A stretch of 64,000 nucleotides of DNA from Erpobdella octoculata (Eukaryota; Annelida; Clitellata; Hirudinida; Erpobdellidae), in assembly GCA_963978895.1 (NCBI GenBank), contig OZ022246.1, positions 1,129,670-1,193,669 on the forward strand. The letters are read 5' to 3'. A program made the position numbers and the translations under genes. The notes beneath the pieces are model-generated. The model was not told the DNA's origin. It saw only the letters and a list, made by a program, of their open reading frames with translations, and did not search any database. Numbering within the stretch: the first letter of the stretch is position 1; every line of letters begins with the position of its first letter. Positions 29,644 to 42,773 of this stretch are shown here, piece by piece.

Positions 29644-30679
29644 AACGAAAACCCCCAAGCTTCTTTGGAAGCCGATCTAATGACGATGGAAACGATGTCC
29701 TCGCTCTCTCAGTTCGGCGGCGATCCAGTGCTTCGAATCGACGCGTCAGCATATTTTTTGGTGACGAATCCGAATCCCCTCGAAAGGTCGATGCCATGTG
29801 GCCTTCCATGGAGACTGTCCATCTTGCGAAAGAAATGTCGGTCTCGTGGAAGAAAAAGTTTATCAGGTTTTTCGACAACATCACGTTTCCGTGCTTCGAT
29901 AAGAATACGACGCGATCGCTCTTCATACTCGGCGAGTCAAACGTTATCAGAATGTTTGTCAGTTATGTTATACACCACTTGTATCTTTTTTTAGCTGAAA
30001 TCTGCTGTAAACATTTAACTTAACTCTCAGCTCGCTTAGCCGTAACTTTAACTACTCAAGTTTTGTTTATGTCTGGAAATGAAATAGTGTATAGTGGAAT
30101 AAAAGAATGACGCGGTGCGACTAATAAATAAAAAAGTATGACAACAGCGCTTAAAAATAATTAATCTTAACAATAAAGTATTATTTTTTTTGAAAACTTA
30201 GATGAAAACGTTAGCACTTATGCTCTTCAACTTAATGATTTTTACCTTTTTATATGGTTTTGTTTAGATTTAGAATAATTTAGATCATATCAAACAAAAG
30301 ATTTGTTTAATTACAGTGAATGGAGCTTAATTTCAATTCATGTGTTGTATTTATATAAAATATTTTTTGCTTATTGCATAAACATAACTTTAAACAAAAA
30401 CTTTGCAGATTGTTTTAAATATAATTGGATAGCAAAACAATTAAAAACTAAAGAGTCATAAACATAATTTTAAACAAGGACTTGGCAAATTGTTTTTTTT
30501 TTGTTTTAAATAAAATTGGATAACGAAACAATTAGAAACTAAAGAATCAGTCGCTCCTTAACAGTAATTGCAGTATCTTTGAGTATTTCATTCTTCTAGC
30601 CATTGTAGCCAACTGCTTGGTACTTGCTCTCGATGAATACTTGCCCGGTGGTGATAGATCTGAAATGTCTCTTCAACTT
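29644..30679 (+). CDS. Cav2: channel N-terminus and segment IS1
   Basis: Exon 29644 to about 29953 encodes an Arg/Ser-rich cytoplasmic N-terminus ending [13 protein letters not shown], the conserved block before IS1. Exon 30600-30679 encodes [19 protein letters not shown], the end of IS1 and the first loop, and joins in phase 0 to the IS2 exon. About 20 residues (the EWPPFEYM-like start of IS1 in CaV2 proteins) are missing between them. A possible short exon near 30315-30343 (acceptor attacag, then EWSLISIH) does not give matching phase at its 3' end, so it is not accepted. Confidence 0.8.
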
Positions 30680-32557
30680 GTAGGTTTTATTCTTGTCTTT
30701 TTTGTAAGTTATTATTATTATTATTATTACTTTAAAAAGGTTGGGAAAAGAGGAGTTATCAAAATAAAGACTCAAACAAAATGATGTCATCATCATCATA
30801 ATCATCATCATTAACATCATCACCATCGTCTTTTTCATTGTCATTTTTATCGTCATCACATATTTTGGTTTATGCATATAAATATATAAACATGACTACT
30901 TGAAGATTAATGAAATATGTATTCATTGATTTTGTCAGACTGTGAATGTTGTTCAAGTATATTTGTATCTGCACTTGTTTGTTTGTATGCGTATGTCTAT
31001 TTGCATACACATGCCTATGAGGATTCAGTTTACTTGTTTCTATTTTAAACATAAAAAAGTTATTCACGTTTTATTATATCATTATAACACACACACACAC
31101 ACACATACATACATACAGTTTTTTCAATTAAAAGTTTAAAATATTATAAGTGAGAGAAAACACTTTTACTAAACTTAAAATCAAACGTTTTATTCTCAAC
31201 CAACTTGCCGGCCATCATCAGGGTGGTTTTAAACTAAACCTAAATTGAATGTTTTTGACTGAAAATTTAGTGCCGTAATATTGTATATATATATATATAA
31301 TATATACGTTTTTGCGTGACAATTTTCTATCTATGGCAAATTAATTTATATATAATAATAATGAATAATTATATGAATAAATTTTTTTGTGTAACGTACT
31401 ATGAACTACTATAGGAAAAAAATATTTGCTTATCGAAAAAGAAGAAAAAACTTTTAATACACCTGGGAGACACCAGGTAACCTTGTTAGTTTATATTTAT
31501 ATTTATATAATTTAATTAGATGCGTGTGTTTGTGTGTATGTATTCTGGATACCAGTTACATATTAACCTTTTTTGTAAGTTTAACCCTTAAAACGAGTCA
31601 ATGAAACTGCAAAATAAAAAAAACAATAAAACAATTTGTTACTAAGTGATGCTAAATGTTAATACTTCCTATACACACAAAAATATGATTACGTGCATCT
31701 AAACATACCAGTAATATTACCAGCAAGTGGCACAGGAAACGGAGGAAAAGTTTTTCGAGGCCCCCGAACAAATCGGTTAGACCATTAAACAAATTAAAAA
31801 CAGAAACCGACAATAAATGAAGAGAAACAAAACAAGATTTTCTCTCTCGTATAACAATACATCTAAACGAATGAATGAATAGCTGCACTAAACACAGTAG
31901 AGCATCGTCAATAAACCTTTCAGTGATTCTATGGTCAAGCACTCTATAAATTAATGAATGGATAGTTATGGTGGAGAAACATATAGGTGGATTGGAGAAA
32001 TATATTAATAAAAAAGATAGATGGATGAACGAGACAAGACTCATAAATGAATTCACCACCAGCCAGTTAAATTATATCTTAAAACTTTTTTACAACAATT
32101 TTCTTAACTTGCTTTCTTAATTTCATTTACAAATCTAGACAGAATCTGCTTCCGAAGTGGTAAATATCGTGTGTCATTATAGCTATTGGCTTAACAGGCT
32201 ATTAGGCTATTATGTTATTAGGTTTTTAGGTTATTAGGCACACAAAAGACATTCATCATTCCATCTGGTATTGTTGGGTAAAAAGATTCAAAGTTAAACA
32301 ACAACATAAACAGAAACCAAGAATCCAGCACACACACACACGCGCGCGCGCACACACATGTATAGTACTCATGTGTAGACATAGATGTCCATTTTGCTTG
32401 CAAAAAGGTGCTTTGTTTTCCGATAATTTTGTTCTTTTGTTGAATTCATTCATCCAGGTTTGCATTCAATCAATTCACCATACGTTTGGTGCTCGATTCA
32501 TTTGCAATAAATTTGGCATTCAATCAATTCTCCGTATAATTTTTATTTGATTCATTT

Positions 32558-32615
<58 letters not shown>

Positions 32616-35600
32616 CTCGTTCCAGTCAATTTATTAGTTTTCTATTCAATCCATTCAAAGAAATTTAATTATCAAAAATTGTTCATTACATGGATATCCA
32701 CGGTTCTTTAAGTTCACCTTCTTATCATGATTTATTGCGATAGGAAGTTCATGTGTAACATATTATCATATCAATCATAATCATTCATGTTAGTAGACAT
32801 ACTAGAGACTACTCGATCTTCTTTATGGATCTGCCCTGACATAAACAGTAATAAAGACTGTCCATCCAAAAAAGATGGATTTCTTTTTGTCTTGTCAAGA
32901 TATCAATGTATGAAAACCGGATCATGTTTATTTGTGTAATATGTATGGATGCGCGTGTGTGTATGTATGTATGTGTGTGTGTATGTATGTATGTATGTAT
33001 GTATGTATGTATGTATGTATGTATGTATGTATGTATGTATGTGTGTGTGTATGTATGTATGTATGTATGTATGTATGTATGTATGTATGTATGGATGTGT
33101 GTGTATGTATTTATGTGTGAATGTATTTATTTATTTTGCATTCAAACAATTCACTATATTTTTTGCTTTTAATCCATTCACCGTCCATGATTGTATAAGT
33201 GTGTAGAGTAAAGAATTTTTATGAACTGATTAATAATAATAGTAAAGTGATGATCGGTCAATCAGATTAACTGAAAGCATCTGTTAAGTCGAGTGTGCCA
33301 GCTGCTTACTATTTTCTGTTGTTGATGTAGAAGAGCAAAGTAAGTATAACTCCTGTCTTTACATCTATTAAAAAGAGAAGTTCTTATCAATAAATCGAGA
33401 GTGCGATTCAAGTTGGTTATAATGGTAACGGGGAGAATTATGAAGATGCGAGAACAGCTGTGATTGGGTAGTTTTAGGCACCACTACAATCGTCATCATC
33501 ATCATCATCATCATCATCATCACCATTGTATAAAATTAGAGCTCCAAAAGAAATGTTTCTTTCTGTCTCCATTGATCAGATCAACCCCGTTGTCAGAGGA
33601 GGTTATTGACGGAAATTAACAACACTTGTTATTGTCGTGTGTGTGTTGTTCTTGTTGTTGTTACTCTACCGATGGAGTGGTTGTTACTTCTGTGTTAATG
33701 TTGTTGTTGCCGGTCATATTGGTTGCTGTGGTAAAAGTGATTATTAGTTTTGTAACTTCTGCTTTTGCAGCTATTGTGGTTGTTGTTGAAAGCATGGTGA
33801 CTGTGTTTGTGACAATTCAGTCCTTGTTCTTCTTTATATTTCTGTTTGTTTCACCTCAGGATAAAGCTGACCCGTACTTCTTGGTCATCTTCACCACGGA
33901 GATGATACTGAAGATAATCGCAAACGGTCTGATACTCCACAGGAAGTCCTACCTCAGGAGCCTGTGGAATGTTCTGGATTTCATTATCGTCGTGGCAGGG
34001 TCTGTCTGGGGTTTTTTTTTAAATATTTTTATTCGTTTTTCAGAACTCGCTATTTGGAAGGGGGAGGGGGTATTGGTGTTTGCTCCCTGGTAATATGTTA
34101 TGATTGCATTTTTGTTTTGTTTCATCCGATTAGAATACGAATTAAGCGAAATAAAGATATATAGATCAGTAACTTATTATTGCAGATTTTCGACGTGGTG
34201 TTTTCCTATTTTTTAAAAATCAAATATAAAATTGCGAAGTCGCTGCTTTCATTGAAATAAAACAGCTTTTAATTAATTATTTCTGCCAAATAATTATAGT
34301 TTCAAAAATATCTTTATGCATAATAATGATAAATATTAAAAGTAATAGTATTTATTATAACTATTACTTTTAATATTTTTCATGATAGTAAATTTTAAAA
34401 TACAAATAAATACTATTAAAAATAATAATAATAATAATTTCTTTTCTTCTTTTGTTGACATTCTGTACAGGCTGCTGTCAAAGATATCAGAGACCTTCAA
34501 CCAGCCTGCACTGAGGGTTCTCAGAGTTCTGAGGCCTCTAAAGATAGTGACAGGAATTGAAAGTGAGGCGATGCTATTGATGGTGGAGATGATAGAGAGT
34601 GTTGAAAAAGAATGATAATAAATATTTTTATTTTTGTACACAGAAACTTTTTATTTCATCTATTCAAGGTCTTCACGTAGTTTTGAAGTCGATAATAGCC
34701 GCCATGGCGCCCTTGTTGCAAGTCGGTCTTCTGGTCCTCTTTGCTATCATCATGTTTGCCATTGTCGGGCTGGAGTTCTACTGCGGTGGATTGCACAAGG
34801 CTTGCTGGAATCCTGATACAAGTTTTTTGAAAATTCATTTTCATCGCAAGCGTTACAATCATTAACTCAGTTATAACTATTTTCCATTTATTCTTTGATC
34901 CCTTGTCGGTCACATAGCAATTGAAAAAAAATTCAGTTTTTTTTTCTCGATTTGTTGATTTTAACTTGCAGAGTGTCTGCTTGCTTGTTTGAGGGAAAGC
35001 GTGCAAATTTTGTGACGGTTAAAAAACATACTTCCTGTCATCCAATTGAGCTAAGATTTGGCTTATTGAATTGATGTTGATGACAATGCATTCTATCGAA
35101 TTTTTAGATCGATTGGACAAAATTTAATCAATCTTTTAAAAAATTGCAAATGTTCCTCAAAGAAATAAAACTCAGTTTCAAGTTCATCCAAAAAAGAAAA
35201 AAATTGATTTTTCAAATAAAGAATTAATAGTGAAAACTTTGGTTTCTAGGTTGATTTTTGTAATTTAATTTAATTTTTTAAAAATTAAATTTAATTTAAA
35301 TTTTGAGCTCAAAAGAAGGTTGCAGATCTTTTCATTGAGCAGCACCGTTATAGTTCGAGACCTGCTACATTATTGTAATTTTATTTTTCCTTGTCTGTTT
35401 ATTCACCACTTCCATCATCATCATCATCACCACTACCACTTCCATCATCATCAACATCATCATCATTTTCAACATCCACAGAGCAATTCGACTACATGGA
35501 AGGCGACCAGGCAGTCTCTTGTTCGGGGCATACCAACTCTACCAATCCGATCGGTAACGGGTTCCAGTGCCCGGATAACTACCAGTGCAAGGACGGATGG

Positions 35601-38600
35601 GAGGGACCGAACTTTGGACTGACGAGTTTCGACAATTTCTACCTCGCTTGTCTGACTGTCTTTATCGATTTGACTCTGGCTAGCTGGACATCCGACATGT
35701 ACTATGTTAGTAATCGATAAGGGTCTGCGTTCGGTCTTTTAAGGAATTTCAGGTAAGGGAAATGTTTTCTTTATTGGACTATTGAACTTTATTGAACTTT
35801 ATGGAACTATTATATCTTTCATTAGGATAGGCAAAAAGTTCAATATTATTGAACTATCTATGCTATTGAGGTTCCTAAATAGAAAATACAACATAAACAC
35901 AAAAACACATTTATTTTAACTAGTTATATAGCACTATTAACATAACATTTAATATTATTCTGTAAAATAAGTCATTCTACAAAATACTGATTATATCAAT
36001 TATGAACATTAATATAATTGTCAACAATCATAAGATAGTACAAAAAACATAATATATATGTGTAATGACATTTAAGGTTTTCTTGGAGATTAAATTTTTT
36101 TTTACTAAAACAGCAGATGAGGTTGTATTTTATCTCTATTTATTTATCTATTTTTGCTTCTTTTGATTCATTGATCCACGTTGATTGATGATACTGGTGG
36201 TATGATGATGATTATGGAGGTGTTGATGATACTAGCGGAAGTTGATGATGACGGTAATGTAAAATGATTATAATAGATGATGATTATGATGGTGGCAATG
36301 ATAATGGTAATTTAAAATAAATGGTTAATGTAATAGCAACGATGGTCTGAATGGCAGACACTATTTCATATTAATAATAAATTTTGTACTCATCCTATAA
36401 TTCTTTTTTCCCAGACAATAATTTCCATCTTTCAGGTGACGAGGATGATGTTTGAGTTTTAATGAATTATGTTACAATATAGAACAATAACTTATGATAA
36501 TTTTGAAAATAAATTATTATAATTTATTAAAAAATAAATAATTTATTCTTTAATAAATTATTTTGTTTCTAATAAATTACCATAATTTATTTTTTAATAA
36601 ATTACCATAATTTATTTTTTAATAAATTACCATAATTTATTCTTTAGTAAATCACCATAGTTTATTCTTCAATAAATTATGAGAACGTCTAATTCTTGTT
36701 CCAATCTTTCAAGTACGATGATGCACTGGGCAGAGTGTTCAACTGGTTGTACTTTGTAACGTTAATCATCTTCGTGTCCTTGTTCATGCTCAATCTCGTA
36801 CTTGGAGTTCTTAGCTGGTGATTTGTCGATTACCTGATTGATTGTACATTAATTGTAATAATTATATCATCAACAGACTTGCATATATTAATTACTTTTA
36901 AATATTAATTTTTTCTACACATCCATTTGTTAAATCATTTTCCAGCTCATTTGCATTATTCATTATTCATTTTTTCTTTAGCGAGTTTGCAAACCAAAGA
37001 CAACGTGTAGAGAACAGGAATGAGTTTGTAAAATTGAAAAAGCAAAAAGAAACTGATTTCATTGTTGAGAAGTATCTTGATTGGATCTGCACTGCTGGCC
37101 AGTTGCATTTTACTTTATATGTATATTGTATATTGTATATATGATATATTATATATATTTGTCTCAATGTTGCTCAACATTATTGTTGTTAACCTCATTC
37201 CTGCTCAACACTATTGTTATTGGCTTCAATGTTGTTCAACATTATTGTTGTTAACTTCACTCCTGTTCAATGGTAGTGTTGTTAACCTCACTCCTGTTGA
37301 ATATTATTGTTGTTGACTTCATTCCTTCTCAACATTATTGTTGACCTCATTCTTGTTCAACATTATTGTTGTTGACCTCATTCCTTCAACATTGTTGTTG
37401 TTTAACCTCATTTGATGTAATCTCACACTTTGTCGTTCTCATTGTTGTTCATAGTATTGATGTTTATTTATTCCATTGTTTTTCACTCCTCTGTCATTCA
37501 CTTTATTTTTGTTTGTTCCAGCATTGTTGACCTTGTTTCTTTTTGTTCCAACATTGTTGAGCTCGTTTTTGTTTTTTTCCAAGATTGTTGACATTTCTGT
37601 TTGTTCCAACATTTTTACTTCATTTTTGTTGTCATTTTTCTGAATTTTGTTGTTGATCTAACAGAGGAACTGTTGCTCAATGAAGAAGAAACAACCGATG
37701 AGGATAAATTGAGAATCATGGAAGGTGTTGCTGTGTTTGTTGTTAGCGTGTGATGTTTATTTATTGATTGATTAATTAATTAATTATCATATAATGCAAG
37801 CACGAAAAAAACGGACGCATGCCGAAGAAAAAGTTTTGCTAGTATTAGTATTTATTACATAATATTAGTATTTATTACATAATATTAATATTTATTACAT
37901 ATTATTAGTATTTAATACATAATATTAATATTTATTACATAATATTAATATTTATTACATATTATTAGTATTTAATACATAATATTAATATTTATTACAT
38001 ATTATTAGTATTTAATACATAATATTGGTATTTAATACATGCAAATTGGTAATTAGTTGTATTGTTTTAATTTAAAATCCTTATTTTAATCATCATCATT
38101 TTTATTATTATACTATCTGTCAAATTATATCGCAGCAAGGCGGAGTTCGACATTCATCAAATTCAAGGGAGTTGATCCAACTCGCATATTAAGCGAGGAA
38201 GTTGAAAGTGAGGCAGTTTTATTTTAAATAAGGTACCAAGTAAATTAAAAACGAATTTTTAAAACCCAATGTTTTTATATGTAATTAAAACACAAATTTT
38301 GCAATCAATTTTTTCTTATATTATAAACACGCACACGTACACATATACATACATATATATAAACACACACACATATATATATATATATGTGCGAAATTAA
38401 TTAAAATTAACTAAATTAATTGACTTATTGTAAAACTAATAATTGAATATTGCATTGTCTTCTATTTTGAGCATGTATGCAAAATTTGAAAAAAATCTAT
38501 TATCAGGAAGTGACTCAAAAATTGATTGCAAGATTTGAAACAGACAGAGAAACAAACAGACAGACAGAGAAACAAACAGACAGACAGAGAAACAAACAGA

Positions 38601-39526
38601 CAGACAGAGAAACAGAGACGACGAGTTAATAAAAGCATTGGTAATACAAATATCATCAAAAAGCATCGAATTTAAATATCTCAACTATTTTCATGAAAAT
38701 TTCGTACACGCTTGAGAATCGCGGTCAGTGAGTGTGGTTCGTGTTAACTTGGTAAAATAGTCTGCCAGTCGGTTAGCGTTTTGTGGTCAAGAAAACCCTC
38801 AAGAAAACCCTCAAGAAACCCCTCGATAAAACCCTCAAGAAAATTAACTAAATTAATTGACTTATTGTAAAACTAATAATTGAATATTGCATTGTCTTCT
38901 ATTTTGAGCATGTATGCAAAATTTGAAAAAAATCTATCATCAGGAAGTGACTCAAAAATTGATTGCAAGATTTGAAACAGATAGAGAAACAGAGACGACG
39001 AGTTAATAAAAGCATTGGTAAAAACTATTCGATGATCTCTCATATGAATGCTATACACGTACCTTCTAAAGGTGTGCGTCTCCAAAAATGAATTGCATTA
39101 GCTATGATTTTTTGCAGAATAAATAAGGTTGAACTATTAGTTAACAATGCTGAATCTTCCTAGAATCTCCATCAAAATAGCATCAGACCTCAATGAATAT
39201 TAGCTAGAGTAGTCGTGAAGTGAGATGATGATGATTGGGTTTTCATATTTACCGATGCTCTTATGGTTTAAGCTTAACATAGGAAGGAGCTTATTGTTTA
39301 TCATTTGTTTTTGATACATTGTAATTATCATTTTTTCATGGATTGCTTTGCTTGGATTGATTAGGAAAATTAAGAGAACAGCAGGTCACTAACTGTCTTA
39401 TCAAACTATGGATGAAGCAAAGGCGATTCAGGTTGGTGGGAATGGTGAATTCTGCTCATGTTTTTATAGTGGTATACAAATTTTGATTGATTATGGCTAT
39501 GATTATTTTATGTTAATTTCAACGTG

Positions 39527-39593
<67 letters not shown>

Positions 39594-42500
39594 AGTATAT
39601 AGGCCCTACTGCTGTTATTGATGTTTGACTAGAGGTAGTGAAATTTAGTTTTTTTGTGGCTTGTCCAAAAAATTAATGGGAGAGGGGCAAAAAATAAAGA
39701 GAAAAAGAGAGAGAAAAAAAGGAGAAAAAAGTTACAACAAGAGGGAGGCCAAACGCCACCCTCCTCCCTCCAAAAAAATTAAATTGGAAGGGAAAAATAA
39801 AGGGAGAGAGGGGAAGGGGATGGAAAGGAAAAAGTAAAGAGAAAAAGAGCAAGAGAGGAAGAGAGAGAAGAAAAGTGAGAGGGAAAAACAACGAGACCTA
39901 TAAATACTCCAGGCAACGTCGGATAACACTGCTAGTTAGTTATAAATATTCTATGCTCTTCGATAGAATAATAATTCATAAATTATTATAATGTTATCAT
40001 ATCAACATTATCTCTCCCGACAGACACAAGATAAGAAAAGCTATTAAAAGCCAGTTCTTTTTCTGGATGGTCATCGTTGTGGTGTTCATCAACACTGCAT
40101 TGGTCACTTGCGAGCATCACCATGAACCCGAATGGTTGAGCCTGCTGCTGAGTAATAATGCAGTTATTAATTATTGTTATCAATTGCTTTTATTATTTAT
40201 CACGTCATCGACATACAAATTTTCACCATCAATTAAGTGACCACCGAATCATCGTTAAGGGCGCTGATGGTATTGCGGTAAAGCCTTTGCCCATCAACCT
40301 GAAGATGTCTGGTTCGAATCTCACCGGTGTCACCTACTGCCTTTTGTTTTTCAAAAGCGAGTAGACCGTGGCGTGATGTGCCCACGTAGATTCTTTAAGC
40401 AAGGAATTTACTTGCAATACCATGCAGGTAACTTTTTTCAATAAAAAAAAAAGTTGATGTTCATTTATCATAATATTCATCACAAACTTTCTATCACTCT
40501 CATCATTATCACTGCTAGCATCATTATCATCATACCAGCAGATGATAGCAGTAGTTTATTATTGTCATCATCAATACCAACAACTGCTGGTTCTTTAGAA
40601 TCTGCCGATCTATATTTGTGTCCTAAATTAAAAAAAAACAGCTTTTTCCTAGTACTTCCTCCTCGCTTATTCATTTCCACATTTCCACAAATAGCTTATT
40701 CATTTCCACATTTCCACAAACAGCTTATTCATTTCCACAAACAGCTTATTCATTTCCACAAACAACTTATTCATTTCCACAAACAGCTTATTCATTTCCA
40801 CAAATAGCTTATTCATTTCCACAAACAGCTTATTCATTTCCACAAACAACTTATTCATTTCCACAAACAGCTTATTCATTTCCACAAACAGCTTATTCAT
40901 TACCTCAACAGTTATTTCTGTTTTTGTATTATAATAAATCATTATTTAAAATGAAACTTTAGTATCTCTTATTTATTTGTTAACAACTTATTTAATTTCT
41001 CTCTTTTTTGTTTCATTTTTTCTCTTCTTCTTTACTACTTCATGATCATATCCTTCTCACCTATATTAATATTCTCACCTCAACAGTTTATTTATTTCCA
41101 CATTTCAACAAACAGCTTATTCAGAGTACGTCTTCCTCGGTCTGTTCCTCTTCGAAATGTTTGTGAAAATGTACGCCCTTGGTCTCTTCACCTACTTCAA
41201 GTCCAGCTTCAACAAATTTGATTTTATCGTGAGTTTTTTATTTTTCAATGTTTGTTTTTTAAAAGTTTGTTTTATTACTGTACTGATTATTATTATTATT
41301 ACTATAATAATATCATCATTATTATTTTTTTATTACTGTTTGTCTTGTGTTTTCTTGTCGGACTTTTAGTTGACACAGAAAATTAAAGAAAGGTTTTTGA
41401 GAATTTTTTTTTTCGTTTTTAAAATGCATTCAAAAATTTGCAATTCTGTAAATACAATAACATTCCAAGATGGTTTCAAAAAGATATTTAATTGAGTCAC
41501 TAAATTGATTATTGAAACAATAAAATAACAAAATAATAGAAAATGATCTCTTAAAACTGTCAGCTCCTTCTATGGTCATATTCAAAAGTACTTGAGAAAA
41601 TTGTGATATTTAAATATATAATTATTAAAAAAGTTGTAATGTAATAATTAAAAATTATTATTACAATGACATAGTAGGCGCTGGTGGTAGATCTGAAGAT
41701 CAGCGGTTGAAATCCCGGCAGTTTCACCAGCGTCCGCAAGGGGTTTGTGGATAGGCACCTAAGAAATGGCTGTCTCTGGTTGTTCTATAAAATGAATCTA
41801 TGAGCTAATAAAAGCTGAACAAGTGCTTCATTGCTTATAGGTCTAAAGATTAAAACCACGTTAAAATATTGTCAAACTTTACCAGTTCAGAAAATTCTTC
41901 ATTTCTGCTAATATCATTTGATTAATAATACTGGAATGAATTTTATCCAGGTGCTGATAGCTTCGACAATTGAAGTAATCATACAGGCGTTCGAAGAATC
42001 CGCATCGTACGGATTCTCCAGTTTGAGAGCAACTCGTCTACTCAGGATATTCAAAGTTACCAGGTCATTTTTCAAGAAGTTTAAGAGCTTTTCAAAATTT
42101 TATTCTAATTTTTTAAATTTCTAGACTGTTTTGCACAAATTTTCAGCCTGTTTAACTCAAAATTTTCGAAATTTTTCCGATTCTGGGGGCTACCGCTCTC
42201 CCAGCTCCCTGCTTGTGCACCAATGGTTATATCCAAACTATGAACAAAATATTATCAAGGCGTTATGTCAAAAGCAAACTGTATTCATTGTTAACGAAAC
42301 GTCAGTAAGGCAGTGAGTCATCATTCTGGTCTCAAATAGTTGGTCACCTTTTCTGGTGTCCAAGGTAAATCAACATTGTGATTTGCTAAGATTATATTAC
42401 CGAAAAGTTTCAAGCCGTGAAAACTTTTTATTTTCTAACTGAGCTCACTCATCTTTTTTTGTTTCCAGCATGATTGTTTTACGTACATCAGGTTTATTAC

Positions 42501-42737
42501 AGAAAGAAAGTTTAATAAATTTATTCAAAATAAAATACCAAAAAGCCTTCACTTAACCTTACTCTGTTCAATCCAGGTACTGGCAGCCACTGAGAAATTT
42601 GAGCATATCGTTGATCAACAGTATAAGATCTATCCTGTCTCTACTGTTTCTTCTCTTTCTCTTCATGGTCATATTCTCTCTTCTGGGCATGCAGTTCTTT
42701 GGAGGACAGTCAGTTGATCAGTTTTATTGATAGATGG

Positions 42738-42773
<36 letters not shown>

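Larger units (their letters stand above)
30680..33859. other. large intron of the channel gene, microsatellite-rich
   Basis: Contains CAT/ATT microsatellites (30700-30860), a short CA/TACA tract (31085-31118), a patch with tgccggccatcatcagggtg (31206-31226) resembling the end of a Penelope-like or other retroelement, (CACACG)n at 32330-32360, (TA)n at 32560-32613 and (GTAT)n at 32955-33091. No exon recognised. Confidence 0.6.

Noticed and set aside
29639..29926. Minus-strand ORF overlapping the channel N-terminal exon
   Set aside because: It is the shadow of the plus-strand exon, whose frame ends in the CaV-typical [13 protein letters not shown].
30315..30343. Possible micro-exon EWSLISIH before IS1
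   Set aside because: The acceptor is plausible but the 3' phase does not match the next exon and the similarity is limited to a few residues.
32906..33206. Tyr-Val-Cys-Met repeat ORFs
   Set aside because: Translation of a GTAT microsatellite in three phases.
33626..34093. 155-codon ORF running into the IS2-S3 exon
   Set aside because: Only the part from 33860 to 33999 matches the channel. The upstream Val/Leu-rich part is intron sequence before a good acceptor (tttcacctcag).
40454..40942. ORFs HKQLIHF (plus) and VEMNKLF (minus)
   Set aside because: Both come from the 21-bp intronic minisatellite; a period divisible by three keeps frames open.
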